64,000 nt of DNA from Gari tellinella. Its lineage: Eukaryota > Mollusca > Bivalvia > Cardiida > Psammobiidae. The notes beneath the pieces were generated by a model, which did not search any database, had not been told where the DNA came from, and saw only the letters and a program-made list of their open reading frames with translations. This document shows, in pieces, positions 23,643 to 33,424 of the stretch (positions are counted from its first letter, which is position 1; the number at the start of each line of letters is the position of its first letter). The stretch covers positions 22,579,550-22,643,549 of the forward strand of contig OV277864.1 in assembly GCA_922989275.2 (NCBI GenBank). The letters run 5' to 3'. A program made the translations under genes and the position numbers.

Positions 23643-23855
23643 TTAACCCTTCTCCTGCGGTGATATCGTCTGCTTCGAAATTGTCGTCTGCACAATTTGT
23701 TAAATTTAGATTTTTACATTTTTTGAGTAAAGAAACCTCAAGACGAGTGTCAAACAGTTTGGATCCAGATCAGACGCCGCGTTACGCGGCGTCTGATCTG
23801 GATCCAAACTGTTTGCAAAAATCAGTAAAGTCGCGATCAGCAGGCAAAGTGTTAA
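23643..23855 (+). mobile_element. Family B MITE; perfect hairpin 23751-23815
   Basis: 213 bp, TTAACCCTTCTCCTGCG to CAGGCAAAGTGTTAA. Arms carry GGATCCAGATC / GATCTGGATCC and match each other exactly while differing from the 9816 copy (GGATCCTGATC). Confidence 0.9.
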
Positions 23856-23879
23856 AGCAAAGCCTTACTATTACAGTAG

Positions 23880-24075
23880 GAAACATGTATTCCCCGTTTG
23901 ACCGAATTGAAACGTAAACGAAATAAAATGTTAAAAGGGAAAGGGGCCTTTGGAAATGTTAACGATATGTTTAAACCTGAGCGGCTAACTGTTTGGGCCT
24001 GGTAAGGTCCGAAACTGTTTGCAAAGCACACAATTGTTTAAGCACAACCGGGCTTATTTGAAAAAAAACCACCAT
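23880..24075 (+). mobile_element. Worn family A copy
   Basis: GAAACGTAAACGAAATAAAATG, CTAACTGTTTGGGCCTGG, GTCCGAAACTGTTTGCAAAG and CACAACCGGGCTTATTTG follow A order without good ends. Confidence 0.5.
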
Positions 24076-24326
24076 CTTATCAACTAGAATCCCATTCATT
24101 GTCTTGGGCTTAGGGCACTAGTTTTTAGCAAATTTGTTTGTATCCTGTTCACATGACGAGTTTTATGCTACACTAAATCACCGTCTGAAAAGTCTTCTTA
24201 TCATCCTTGAAAAGTACACACTAGTGTAATGTCTAAGCTGATGCTATCCTTGTAGGAAATGTATCCTGCTTGGAACGACCACCGGCCTTTAAAAGCATGA
24301 ACAAATCCTCTCTTGCGTTATCTCGA

Positions 24327-24788
24327 TGGAGAAGACCTTAATGCTTTCCCGTTTCATGATCAAATTTATCGTGAGATTTTAACCCCTTCATCGCCATATT
24401 GTCGTCTGCTTCAATAGTTTTGTCTGCCATGTCGTTTTCAAAGTAAGATTTAAAGAAGTATAAAAGACGTTATTTCAAAACAAGTGGCAAAAAGTGTTGA
24501 TCCTGAACAGACACCGTGTTACGCGGCGTCTGATCAGAATTAAAACTGTTTGTAAATTCACTTTATGACGTCATAGAGAGTGAAAGGGTTAAATAAAAAA
24601 ACGCAAAATGCAGGTTTAGTTTAACTAACGTTTCGTCAATTTTATCAATGTTATTTATTTTGATCCCAGTTGAAAACAGTTTGGAACCCGGTCAGGTGCC
24701 GGGTTACCCAAACTGTTTGCAATGAAAATAATAGTTTGAGCTTTTATAAACGCGTTTAATGGGAAAGAAAACCATATTCTCCACAGTA
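24327..24788 (+). mobile_element. Family A element hosting a B element
   Basis: Left GATGGAGAAGACCTTAATGC near 24327, right ATTCTCCACAGTA at 24788. Own hairpin shortened: CAGTTTGGAACCCGGTC, then GGTTACCCAAACTGTTTG. Confidence 0.75.
24379..24592 (+). mobile_element. Family B MITE nested in A
   Basis: TTAACCCCTTCATCGCC to GAGAGTGAAAGGGTTAA. Hairpin GTGTTGATCCTGAACAG / GCGTCTGATCAGAATTAAAAC. Confidence 0.85.
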
Positions 24789-25189
24789 GCTGGTTTTATT
24801 CTGTGCTGAAAAAAACATTTTCCCGCAGGCACTAACGCACGGCAATGAATAATTCGTTCCAACAAGCTCATTCCAAGCTCATCTAATCCGTGCAAAAAAG
24901 TGAAGCATTCATATCCTTCAGCAGAATAAAACAGTTCTTTGACCAAGACAAGTGATGGAGATTTAAGCACCCGGGGACTGAGTCAATAAACTGCCCGCTC
25001 ATGAAGCGCTCAGCAAACTTCTAGTATCACCAACTGACAACACAAAGACCTATTGTTGAAACAAATCTCGTTGGAGATGAAAAAATTCCATACTAAACAA
25101 TTACCCCCGGTAATCATGTTTGATCCAATCAATGTCAAACTATCATCTTTAATCCACTGAGGCAATTCCAGCCACCTCCATAATCATTT

Positions 25190-25252
25190 TACAGTGGAGA
25201 AGGCGTTATTCTTTCCTATACAAACGCAAACGAAACGCTAACGCATTACAAT
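25190..25252 (+). mobile_element. Family A left-end fragment, first copy of a duplicated block
   Basis: Matches 25541-25603 almost exactly (TTTACAGTGGAGAAGRCGTT). Forms part of the 104-bp direct repeat 25151-25254 / 25502-25605. Confidence 0.85.
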
Positions 25253-25502
25253 TACAGTGGATAATCTGTTATTCTTTCCCGTTTAAACGCAAACGTACGC
25301 AAACGCAAAGCGCTAAAACGTAGAAAAGAACAAATTTTGGACAATTCTGATATTTCATGTTTATCTTGGTGGCAAACAGTTTGGAGCCTGATCAGACGCC
25401 GGGTTACCCGGCGTCTGATCTGGCTCCAAACTGTTTGTAAAAGAAAAAATAGTTTTAGCGTAAACGCGTTTATCGGGAAAGAACAACAGATTCTCCACTG
25501 TA
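25253..25502 (+). mobile_element. Family A MITE inside an A copy, bracketed by long direct repeats
   Basis: 250 bp, TACAGTGGATAATCTG to TTCTCCACTGTA, hairpin from 25374 around GCCGGGTTACCCGGC. Sits at a TA of another A copy. Confidence 0.9.
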
Positions 25503-25540
25503 ATCCACTGAGGCAATTCCAGCCACCTCCATAATCATTT

Positions 25541-25800
25541 TACAGTGGAGAAGACGTTATTATTTCTTACACAAACGCAAACGAAACGCTAACGCATTAC
25601 AATTAAACGTAGAAAATAGCAAGTTGGTTACAATTTTGAGTTTTTAAACTAATCTGAATGGCAAACAGTTTGAAGCCTGATCAGACACCGGGCCACCCGG
25701 CTTCTGGTCTTGCTCGAACTTGGTTGCAATTGAAATAATACCGGTAGTTTAGTGTAAACGCGTTTTTACATTTGGAAATAATATTGTAATCTCCACCTTA
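25541..25800 (+). mobile_element. Family A MITE, second copy of the duplicated locus
   Basis: TACAGTGGAGAAGACG to ATCTCCACCTTA. Hairpin decayed on the right (CCACCCGGCTTCTGGTC). Confidence 0.8.
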
Positions 25801-25998
25801 CGATAACGTTTTAGAGAAAGCGACAAAAACGATGGTATTTTTAGGTTACAACAAAACAACTTCAAGCCTTTATGCAATTAAATGTAGAAAAATGTCAGGT
25901 TTTCCTTTTTGTAAAATATAAACTGTTGTTGATTTATTTCAATTACTGTATAGTAGAATGTAGTACCTGATCAAACATCGAATTAATAAATCGGCATC

Positions 25999-26251
25999 TA
26001 CACTGAAGAAAATGTTATTCTTTCCCGTTTAAAAACGCAAACGAAACGCAAACGCATCGCATTAAAATGCAGAAAATACCAATTTTCCGACATTAGTGTA
26101 TGAATATTTTTACATGGACGGCAAACAGTTTGGAGGCTGATCAGACGCCGGGTTACCCGGCGTCTGATCTGGCTCCAAACTGTTTGCATTGAAAAGAATG
26201 GATTTAGCGTAAACGCGTTTATTGGGAAAGAATAACGTTTTCTCCACTGTA
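25999..26251 (+). mobile_element. Family A MITE
   Basis: TACACTGAAGAAAATG to TTCTCCACTGTA. Hairpin with GGAGGCTGATC against GATCTGGCTCC. Confidence 0.85.
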
Positions 26252-26559
26252 ACAAGACAGCATGCTATTTTGCGCTCCGATTAAGCACATCTATTTTACA
26301 TTTTTTACGTTTTATATTTTTTTGTACTGCATTTGTACTGCACTTGCATTTAACTGCTATTAATTTCACTCTTACTGACACTAAGTTTTGCGCCTGGTGA
26401 GACGAACTGTTAATACATTGCACTTGTATATCTTGGATAAGTGAACTACATAGAAATTATTTTTTTTTAATTAAATAACATAAGCCATACCTACAATAAA
26501 TTGCATATCTACATGTAAAAGTGTAACAGCATCCATTTCTGCAGAATGAACCATGCAGT

Positions 26560-26870
26560 TTCAAAGGGTAGATGCTTGAAACAAATCTCGAATGTATTGT
26601 TCTGGCTCCGAGGTTATAAAGCGTTTTAATTGAGTCTGAATGTGTTCCCAAGCATTTGATTGGCCAGATTTGAGCCTGCGGTTTAAAAGGGTAGATGCTT
26701 GAAACAAATCTCGAGTGCATTCCGAGGTTATACAATGTAAAGCGTTTGAACTGAGTCTGTGTGTGTTGTCAAGCACTTGCTAGGCTCAAATCTGACCAAT
26801 CAAATGCTTGAGAACACACTCAGAATCAGCTCAAACGATTTATAACCTTGGACCTCGGTCATTGTACTTT
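26560..26870. mobile_element. Family G element with duplicated left part
   Basis: AAGGGTAGATGCTTGAAACA plus AATCTCGA occurs at 26565 and 26689. Arms CAAGCATTTGATTGGCCAG / CTGACCAATCAAATGCTTG lie around the centre. Confidence 0.7.
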
Positions 26871-27019
26871 GAGGCCGCTCTGTCCCACTGTTATAGCACT
26901 GAAAGTAAAACATCGTGTTCCCTACGTAATTGTTAATTTCCATATATATGTATATTCAATTGGATTGCACGGAAATGTATTACAAACTCAATACAATAAC
27001 AAAAGCATTGATGGAATTG

Positions 27020-27270
27020 TACAGTAGAGAAACCGTTATTATTTCCCGTTTAAATGCAAACGAAACACAAACGCAAAACACTTAAATGTAGTAAATAACA
27101 ACTTTTTGACAATTCTGACTATTGATTTTAAGCTTAGTTGCAAACATTTTGGAGCCAGATCCGACGCCGGGTAACCCGGCGTCTGATCTGGCTCCAAACT
27201 GTTTGAACTGGAAATAATAGTTTTAGCGTAAACGCGTTTATTGGGAAAGGAAAACGTTTTCTCCACTGTA
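27020..27270 (+). mobile_element. Family A MITE
   Basis: TACAGTAGAGAAACCG to TTCTCCACTGTA. Hairpin GGAGCCAGATCCGACGCC around GGGTAACCC. Confidence 0.9.
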
Positions 27271-27524
27271 GCAGGAGCGGCATAGTGATTTCACCACCAA
27301 TTTCCGGAGAGAAAATGTGAACATATGATTGCAGTAACATTTTCTTGGTTATCAAACAACTTATTCCAAACAAACTTAGTTATAGCATCAAACTCGTAAT
27401 GATGATGATGTTCGTGGCTTACAACAGAATGCAAGAACACAGACATCAATTTTAGGATTGAATTTTACTTTCATATTGCTTTTAAAAGACGTCAACTGCG
27501 TTTGTTCTAAAACAATAAATTCCT

Positions 27525-27679
27525 GTGCAAACAGTTTGTAGCCAAACCTTTTGCCAATCAGAAGAGATAAATATTTCAATTTTCAAAAGGTTGTCATTTT
27601 CTACATTTTATTGCGTTGCATTTTTGCGTTAGCTTAGTTTAAACTGGTAAGATTAGAATAGCGTCTTGTATACTGTAAG
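27525..27679 (-). mobile_element. Truncated family A copy
   Basis: AACAGTTTGTAGCC, TTTTCTACATTTTATTGCG, TTAGTTTAAACTGGTAAGA, ending ATACTGTA. Left half missing. Confidence 0.55.
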
Positions 27680-27741
27680 TGTACATTTTATAACTTTATG
27701 TGTACCAGTGAGCTGGGTATGGGGATGGTGTTTTAATCATT

Positions 27742-27991
27742 TACAGTGGAGAAAACGTTATTCTTTCCCGTTTAAACGCAAACGTACGCAAACGCAAAAC
27801 ACTAAAACGTTGAAAAGAACAACTTTTGAACAATTCTGATCATTCATGTTTATCTTGGTGGCAAATAGCTTAGAGCCTGATCAGACGCCGGGTTACCTGG
27901 CGTCTGATCTGGCTCCAAACTGTTTGCAAAGGAAATAATAGTTTTAGAGTAAACGCGTTTATTGGGAAAGAATAACGTTTTCTCCACTGTA
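27742..27991 (+). mobile_element. Family A MITE, full length
   Basis: 250 bp, TACAGTGGAGAAAACG to TTCTCCACTGTA. Hairpin GAGCCTGATC / GATCTGGCTC around GGGTTACCTGG. Confidence 0.9.
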
Positions 27992-28059
27992 CAAATGTAA
28001 TAGAAACTTCACACATCCAAAAGTAGAAAAGTACAGTTTGTGTTAAAATTGTCGAGTCT

Positions 28060-28200
28060 ATATTTAAATTAGAGTGGCTAACAGTTTCGATCCTTATCAT
28101 ACGCCGAATTAATCTGCATCTTAACAGTCTCTGTTTGCGATGGACATAGCTTTAAGCATAGTCGCAATGCTGGTGAATGCGTAGCGTTTTTCCCTCAGTA
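28060..28200 (+). repeat. Worn family A remnant
   Basis: GAGTGGCTAACAGTTTCGATCC, TGCATCTTAACAGTC, CTGTTTGCGATGG; ends TTTTTCCCTCAGTA. Confidence 0.45.
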
Positions 28201-28268
28201 CAGACTTGTAATGAAATTGTTATTAAGTCGTAGCAGCTACATTCACTACAGCGTTAGCGGAATAAACA

Positions 28269-28489
28269 TACAGTGGAGAAAACGTTATTCTATCCCAATA
28301 AGCGCATTTACACTAAAACTAACATTTCAATTGCAAACAGTTTGGAGCCAGATCTCACGCCGGGTAACCCGGCGCCTGATCTGTCTTCAAACTGTTTTCA
28401 ACTCAGATTAACATAAATTGTCAGAATTGCAATGCGTTTGCGTTTGGTTTGCGTTTAAGCGAGAAAAGAATATTGTATTCTCCACTGTG
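28269..28489 (-). mobile_element. Family A MITE
   Basis: TACAGTGGAGAAAACG to ATTCTCCACTGTG. Hairpin GGAGCCAGATCTCACGCC / GGCGCCTGATCTGTCTTC. Confidence 0.85.
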
Positions 28490-28619
28490 TCTGGAAACCT
28501 GCTACTAATTAATCGAATAACAGGTTGCAAACATCAAAAGGAAATGATGTGCACTAATCACACGCTTATTAACCTTTAACATGTCAGTCTTCATAACTTC
28601 CTTTCTTTGTAAACCAGCT

Positions 28620-28770
28620 TCTATAAGGATTACAAACAGTTTGGAGTCAGATAAGACGCCGGGTAACCCGGCGTCTGATCTGACTTCAAACTGTTTGCAA
28701 ACTGTTTGCAACGGACTGAAAAAAGTTAGCGTTTACGCGTTAAATTGGTAAATAAAAACGTCTCCATTGT
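28620..28770 (+). mobile_element. Worn family A copy with hairpin and duplicated foot
   Basis: GGAGTCAGATAAGACGCC / GGCGTCTGATCTGACTTC; arms co-vary (GTCAGAT / ATCTGAC). CAAACTGTTTG is then repeated. GTTTACGCGTTAAATTGG is the right sector. Confidence 0.65.
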
Positions 28771-29046
28771 CAATTCCTTCCTATGCTTGCCTTGTGCTAA
28801 GCGGGTCCAAGTCGACGTTGCAAACCCAGAAAAAGACAGAGTATCTCGGTGTAAAACTGGATCAAAACTGTTTGATATTCGTGTTAAGTTTCTTCAATAA
28901 CACACATTTCTAAACGAAATTATAGTATTTCAGACTTATTACTTTGGAGCGTAGATATTATAGACAAACATGGACAAAGTAAGCATTATAGTAACAATAA
29001 GAAATTATAAATGAATGAAATACTGATCAACACCTGCTACGTTTTA

Positions 29047-29300
29047 TGTACACTTGAGAATGTGTTATTCCTCATGTTAAAAACGAAACTAAACGCAAGC
29101 CAATAAATGTAGCAAAGTTTTAGTTATCATACATGTTGACAACTTATTTATTCTTAGTTGCTAACAGTTTGAACTCTGATCAGGTCCCGCTTTACGCGGC
29201 GTCTATTCTAGTTCGAAATAGTTTACAGTGGAAACTCTTTATTGTAGCACACAGAGACAGTTATTTTGAAACAATAACGTCTTATACATATTACTTATCG
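29047..29300 (+). mobile_element. Worn family A copy
   Basis: ACTTGAGAATGTGTTATTCC, AATAAATGTAGCAAAG, then hairpin AACTCTGATCAGGTCCCGC / GCGGCGTCTATTCTAG. Confidence 0.6.
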
Positions 29301-29395
29301 TTTCGTCTCCAATCAGCAGAGTTATGAAATACCATTCTTCATCAACAAGAGGCGTATCTATATGTAACATATGATAACTTTAACCCGTAATCTGT

Positions 29396-29600
29396 GATAT
29401 CCCCTTCACTATAATGACGTCATGTGCTTTAAACAAATATCGTTTGCTTTTATTTATCACATTTGATGTTAACGAATTAAAGTAATGCCGTTATGAGGTT
29501 CAAACAGTTTGGATCCTGATAAGACGCCGCGTTACCCGGCGTCTAATCAGGATTCATTTGCAAATTACTCTTGAACTAGGAGTAATGCATTGACGATGTT
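29396..29600 (+). mobile_element. Family B MITE, hybrid loop
   Basis: CCCCTTCACTATAATGACGT sector. Hairpin GGATCCTGATAAGACGCC; the loop CGCGTTACCCGG has a B-like left and A-like right side. Right end worn. Confidence 0.7.
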
Positions 29601-29991
29601 ACTATGTTTGACATTTTTAGTGAATTGCGTTCTTTTTAATTCTTATGTGAATTTCCTTTGATTTGGCGTCAAGTCAGATATTTTGGCTTTTCGAAAATGC
29701 GTGTCAAGTCCACCTTGGCAACGTATAGTTTATATATGATTATCCAATAAATCCGTCGGATGTTTATCATTAAGCGTTCACTAAATTAACCCTACTTCTG
29801 CTTATAGTGTTGTGTTTGCCCGGATGCTTTTTGAAACAGTTCAGACTGAATGATCTGTCTAATCAGGGTCAGCACATGACTAAGACGAGTCTGCACTCTT
29901 TCAAAGAGATAAGTTTTCCTTATTAGTCAATGTGATATTTCCAAAATTGAGCTTAGTTATAAGATATATAATTGTTCCACAGAAGTAAGGC

Positions 29992-30211
29992 TTAACCCAT
30001 TGCGATATAACATTTCAATGATTTGCCTGCATATCGCAAATGCACTGTAATTTTGCAAACGGTTTGGTTCCAGATCAGACGCCGCGTAATGTGGCGTCTA
30101 ATCTTGAACCAAACGGTTTCTTTTACTTAAATATGGTTTAAATCTTACATTGTAACAAATTATGCCAACGACAATTTCACACCAGTCTTTTTACGGCAGG
30201 ATTAGGGTTAA
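29992..30211. mobile_element. Family B-like MITE just upstream of the receptor gene
   Basis: TTAACCCATTGCG to ATTAGGGTTAA. Hairpin CAAACGGTTTGGTTCCAGAT / ATCTTGAACCAAACGGTTT: both arms share the derived G in AAACGGTTT. It ends 56 bp before the receptor ATG, in the putative 5' intron. Confidence 0.8.
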
Positions 30212-30229
30212 AGTAGACAATATTTAAAG

Positions 30230-30267
30230 CCAGATAAATAACAAGACCTTTTATCTTCTCATTATAG
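30230..30267 (+). promoter_or_regulatory. Probable 3' splice acceptor directly before the receptor ATG
   Basis: The bases before the ATG are pyrimidine-rich (CTTTTATCTTCTCATTATAG) and end in AG, with A-rich branch-point-like sequence before them. This is inference; it implies a 5' UTR intron, common in single-coding-exon receptors. No TATA box or transcription start can be assigned. Confidence 0.5.
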
Positions 30268-31362
30268 ATGTCATTTACAACGTATGATGTCCTCAACGGA
30301 ACTGCGGAGTATGAAACCATTAATGGGACAACGCCGGCATATTCTGATGCTGATGAGAACTCCATCTACGAGAAACACCTGCCGGGCATCAACTCGTCTT
30401 CCAAGTACATGCGTATAATTATGTACAGTCTCGGCTATCCCGGCAACATGTTAGCGCTGATGGTGTGGATTCGGAAACCGATGTTACATAGCTCCGGTGT
30501 GTACCTTGCCACGCTGGCAGTCTCCGACCTACTATTCTTGGCTCTTGATTTACTGTACAGTCTGCAAACAGAGTGGAACGTGTTAGTGTTGAACTTCCCG
30601 GTGGTGTGTGAAGGTTTCACTGTGCTGTACTTGGCATCTCAGTATATGTCACCACTGTTGACATTGGCCTTTACTTCAGAGCGATATATCGCTATCAAAT
30701 TCCCCCTCCGACGACGAATCTACTGTACTGTCAAACGTGCAGTTTGCACAAGTCTAGGAATTGCACTACTGTCACTGGGCTTGTGTGGGATACAAGGCTA
30801 CTTCTGGAACTACGACACCGCTTTGAAAGCATGCTTGAGGAGATTTAACACGGACGATCTTTGGAAAACATGGACATGGTGCACGGAAATGATAATGTTT
30901 CTATGCGTGCCTCTTTTGATCCTCGGTCTCAACATATTAGTAATCATTGAAATCAGAAAATCCAGAAAAGTCGCCATGAAACTGAACAGAATCCTGTTCA
31001 AAACAAACGCTACAACAACAATGCTCTTAGCGGTGTCGTCATTTCTTATTCTGACGACACTTCCGGTTAGTATTGCGTATGCGCTCTCGGACACTTTCCC
31101 TATTGGGGATTTCAACGCAAATATGGAAACAGACACCACGTGGCAGGCACATTTCAGCTACTACAGAGCACGAACAGTCGTGTACAACATTGGACTCACT
31201 CATTTTTTCATGAACTGTTACATTTATCTTTTGGCTGGAGAAAGATTTCGGCGGGAAGTACTAAACGTTCTGAAGTGCAAGACTACGAAGCGAAAGTTGA
31301 GCAAAATACATAGATCAGAAACGACAAAAATAGAATCGTTCTACAGCAGTGATGCGTGCTGA
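30268..31362 (+). CDS. Class A (rhodopsin-like) G-protein-coupled receptor, orphan, single coding exon
   Basis: 364 residues, the usual size of a class A receptor acting at the plasma membrane. Visible landmarks: N-glycosylation sequons at N10, N19 and N42 in a ~45-residue extracellular N-terminus; TM1 with GYPGN (N60); TM2 with LAVSD (D87); C114 before TM3 to pair with C189 in loop 2; ERY 138-140 ending TM3; TM5 with P215; TM6 with TTLP (P266) where CWxP is usual; TM7 with NCYIY (316-320) replacing NPxxY, followed by an amphipathic GERFRREV helix 8 and a basic, Ser/Thr-rich tail. TM4 lacks the usual Trp. The GxPGNxLxxxVW and SSGxYLxxLAxxD patterns recall expanded peptide-type (FMRFamide-receptor-like) orphan receptors of lophotrochozoans; ligand and G protein are not predictable. 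The ATG directly follows a pyrimidine-rich tract ending in TATAG, so the message probably has an upstream untranslated exon. A partial copy of its 3' end follows. Confidence 0.93.
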   Translation: MSFTTYDVLNGTAEYETINGTTPAYSDADENSIYEKHLPGINSSSKYMRIIMYSLGYPGNMLALMVWIRKPMLHSSGVYLATLAVSDLLFLALDLLYSLQTEWNVLVLNFPVVCEGFTVLYLASQYMSPLLTLAFTSERYIAIKFPLRRRIYCTVKRAVCTSLGIALLSLGLCGIQGYFWNYDTALKACLRRFNTDDLWKTWTWCTEMIMFLCVPLLILGLNILVIIEIRKSRKVAMKLNRILFKTNATTTMLLAVSSFLILTTLPVSIAYALSDTFPIGDFNANMETDTTWQAHFSYYRARTVVYNIGLTHFFMNCYIYLLAGERFRREVLNVLKCKTTKRKLSKIHRSETTKIESFYSSDAC

Positions 31363-31474
31363 CGCCAGGACAGACAATCTTCATTGTCTACAAACTACAG
31401 AGTGGGAATACGTTATACTTTCCCGTTGTCAGAAACGGTAGTAAACGCACGCGTTATGAAAACGACAGATTCTT

Positions 31475-31750
31475 GAAACAGACGCCACGTAGCAGGCACA
31501 TTTCACCTACATGTACAACAGAGCGCCAACAGTCGTGTATAACATAGGACTCACTCATTTTTTCATGAACTGTTACATTTATCTGTTGGCTGGAGAACGA
31601 TTTCGGCGGGAAGTTCTGAACGTTCTGAGGTGCAAGACTACGAAGCGAAAGTTGAGCAAAATACATAGATCAGAAACGACAAAAATAGACTCGTTCTACA
31701 GCAGTGATACGTGCTGACGCCAGGACAGGCAATTTACATTGTCTACAAAA
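31475..31750 (+). pseudogene. Truncated tandem copy of the receptor's TM7 and C-terminal tail
   Basis: Matches 31126-31397 at an offset of 349 bp, rising to 355 bp after an in-frame 6-bp insertion. It begins at the equivalent of E287 and continues past the stop codon into the 3' flank. The codon equivalent to W292 is TAG (31490-31492), and TM1-6 are missing, so no receptor can be made. The rest stays in frame to a TGA at 31715-31717 with few changes (R to P, K to R, E to D, A to T), so the duplication looks recent. The stretch between the copies (31395-31450) looks like a worn family A end. It could still serve as an alternative last exon or 3' UTR of the intact gene. Confidence 0.85.
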
Positions 31751-31789
31751 TACTGAGGTTGTTTGACATAGTCTTCAAATGATAGTTTT

Positions 31790-31945
31790 TAAAGGGAAAA
31801 CGTTTATATTTCCCGTTAAAACACAACTTATACAATGCAATAAAGTTTAAAACGCTGGCAGTTTTTTACTTGATTTCAAACAATATGGACCTTTATCAGA
31901 CTCTAATTGTTTTGTATTCTGATCTGGCTCCAAAATGTTTGCAAA
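31790..31945 (+). mobile_element. Worn family A copy behind the receptor fragment
   Basis: AAAACGTTTATATTTCCCGT, CAATAAAGTTTAAAACG, TTCAAACAATATGGACC, GATCTGGCTCCAAAATG. Confidence 0.55.
31839..31844 (+). terminator. Candidate poly(A) signal AATAAA downstream of the receptor
   Basis: First AATAAA seen downstream on this strand, 477 bp after the receptor stop and beyond the partial copy. It lies inside a worn family A element, whose consensus contains CAATAAAACG here, so it may be a coincidence. Confidence 0.25.
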
Positions 31946-32147
31946 TGGTACAATGTATCATTCAGAGCACAAATGTATAGAAAATAATTACGTTTGTAGA
32001 AAAATATCTTGGTCAGAATTGGTTTTGGAACAATTTTTGTATGACAAAGCACATTTAAGATCCTATACAAAGGACATCCCTATGCGAATGTACTATTTAT
32101 GATATTGTGGTTGTAATGTGGAGTATTGTCAGTTAATTATGTTGTTT

Positions 32148-32262
32148 TAGCCCTTATCATGCTTAAGCGTGACTTGGCTAACACTTTTTTTCAGTTTGGA
32201 TCCAGAATAGACGATGCGTAACGCGGCGTCTGTTTTGCATCTAACATGGTTGGTACTCATAG
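32148..32262 (+). mobile_element. Worn B-like element
   Basis: TTAGCCCTTATCATGCTTAA start, TTTGGATCCAGAATAGACG, GCGTAACGCGGCGTCTG. A similar start recurs at 46798 (TTAGTCCTTATTATGCTAA). Confidence 0.5.
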
Positions 32263-32334
32263 ACAACTTTTCTTTAATTAAAAAAAAATCCTTAACATTT
32301 AGTATTGCGTTTTTGTGCATGCATGTACGATATA

Positions 32335-32580
32335 TTTTCCGGCGGTAGTGGCCCAATGGTTGACACCTTGAACAACGGTACCAGGGATCGTGAGTTCGAT
32401 CCACCGCCGGACCAGCGGTCTGACAAGGGGATTTTTTCCGAATCCCTGATGATGTACAGGAATGTCCTTGAGCAAGACATGTACCGCGAATTGCTCCTCT
32501 CCACCCAGGGGTTTAAATGGGTACCTGTGAGGGTCTGAGCCGGTACTGCGGCTACTTTAGCGCCATATGTTAGCACTGCT
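32335..32580 (+). mobile_element. tRNA-derived SINE
   Basis: A box TGGCCCAATGG (32349) and B box GAGTTCGATCC (ending 32402) are spaced as in a tRNA head. The body holds CCTTGAGCAAGACATG, CTCTCCACCCAGGGG and AAATGGGTACC, which I recognise as a conserved core seen in SINEs of several invertebrates. Poly(A) tail and target duplication not evident. Confidence 0.8.
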
Positions 32581-33125
32581 CAATATTGTAGGCAAGATGG
32601 CTCAATGATCAGGGGGTAAATGTACAGTCGGCTGAGCGGTCATTCGGACTGAAAGTAGACTTTAACTGGTACTTTACTTTTTATATTTGAAGCAAATGGC
32701 AATTTAGCGTGATACGGGTTTAAACAGAAAAATATACTACAAAACTCTTTTAAATAACGATGTCTTTGTAACGCAAACAAATGCATAAGATGACCTGTTG
32801 ATGCATAACATTAATTTCAAATTAGATATTGCAGATATTTGGGATCTATAAAAATCTGGAATGAACGAGTTAAGCAGTTTCAATTAATTATTTATACTCC
32901 GATGACAAGCTGCCACAAATGTTCGGGCATTTTTTTCAAGTTGAGTACGTTTAATGGGGTCGGACTAAGATCGGTTTTCTATGTACATGTATAGCGATCG
33001 GCCCTTTCCGTCAACTGTCGGTCCGTTCCGAACCATGGTTTAGCACCCAGTACGGATATTGACCGACAGTAGGGGTCTTGAAACCTTGACATGCTGTTTT
33101 CGAGGTGTTTGGTCTGTCCAAATGA
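32581..33125. other. No gene seen
   Basis: A small inverted pair AACTGTCGGTC / GACCGACAGT lies at 33012-33070. Confidence 0.4.
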
Positions 33126-33344
33126 TACAGTGGAGAAAACGTTATTGTTTCCCAATAAACGCGTTTTTACGCTAAAACTATTATTTGCAGTGCAAACAGT
33201 TTGGAGCCAGATCCGGCTCCAAACTGTTTGCCACCAAGATAAACATGAAATATCAGAATTGTCCAAAAGTTGTTCTTTTCTACGTTTTAGCGCTTTGCGT
33301 ACGTTTGCGTTTAAACGGGAAAGAATAACAGAGTCTCCACTGTA
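33126..33344 (-). mobile_element. Family A copy with hairpin core deleted
   Basis: TACAGTGGAGAAAACG to GTCTCCACTGTA. GTTTGGAGCCAGATC joins CGGCTCCAAACTG, so the GACGCC loop region is gone. Both feet remain. Confidence 0.9.
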
Positions 33345-33424
33345 TATGGGAACATGACTCGTTTACAATAAATACATTGACATTTGTTCCATACGAACAA
33401 CTGACTGATGCAGTGGTGTTGTTA

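Larger units (their letters stand above)
25151..25605 (+). repeat. 104-bp direct repeats flanking the A insertion, offset 351 bp
   Basis: AATCCACTGAGGCAATTCCA begins both blocks (25151 and 25502); both end ACGCATTACAATTA. The block contains about 40 bp of otherwise unique flank plus the left 63 bp of an A element. Confidence 0.9.

Noticed and set aside
30435..31139. Minus-strand frames within the receptor gene
   Set aside because: Shadows of the plus-strand receptor; no independent features.
31356..31547. Frame starting in the receptor stop region
   Set aside because: Crosses worn element sequence and the stop-containing copy; out of frame with the receptor.
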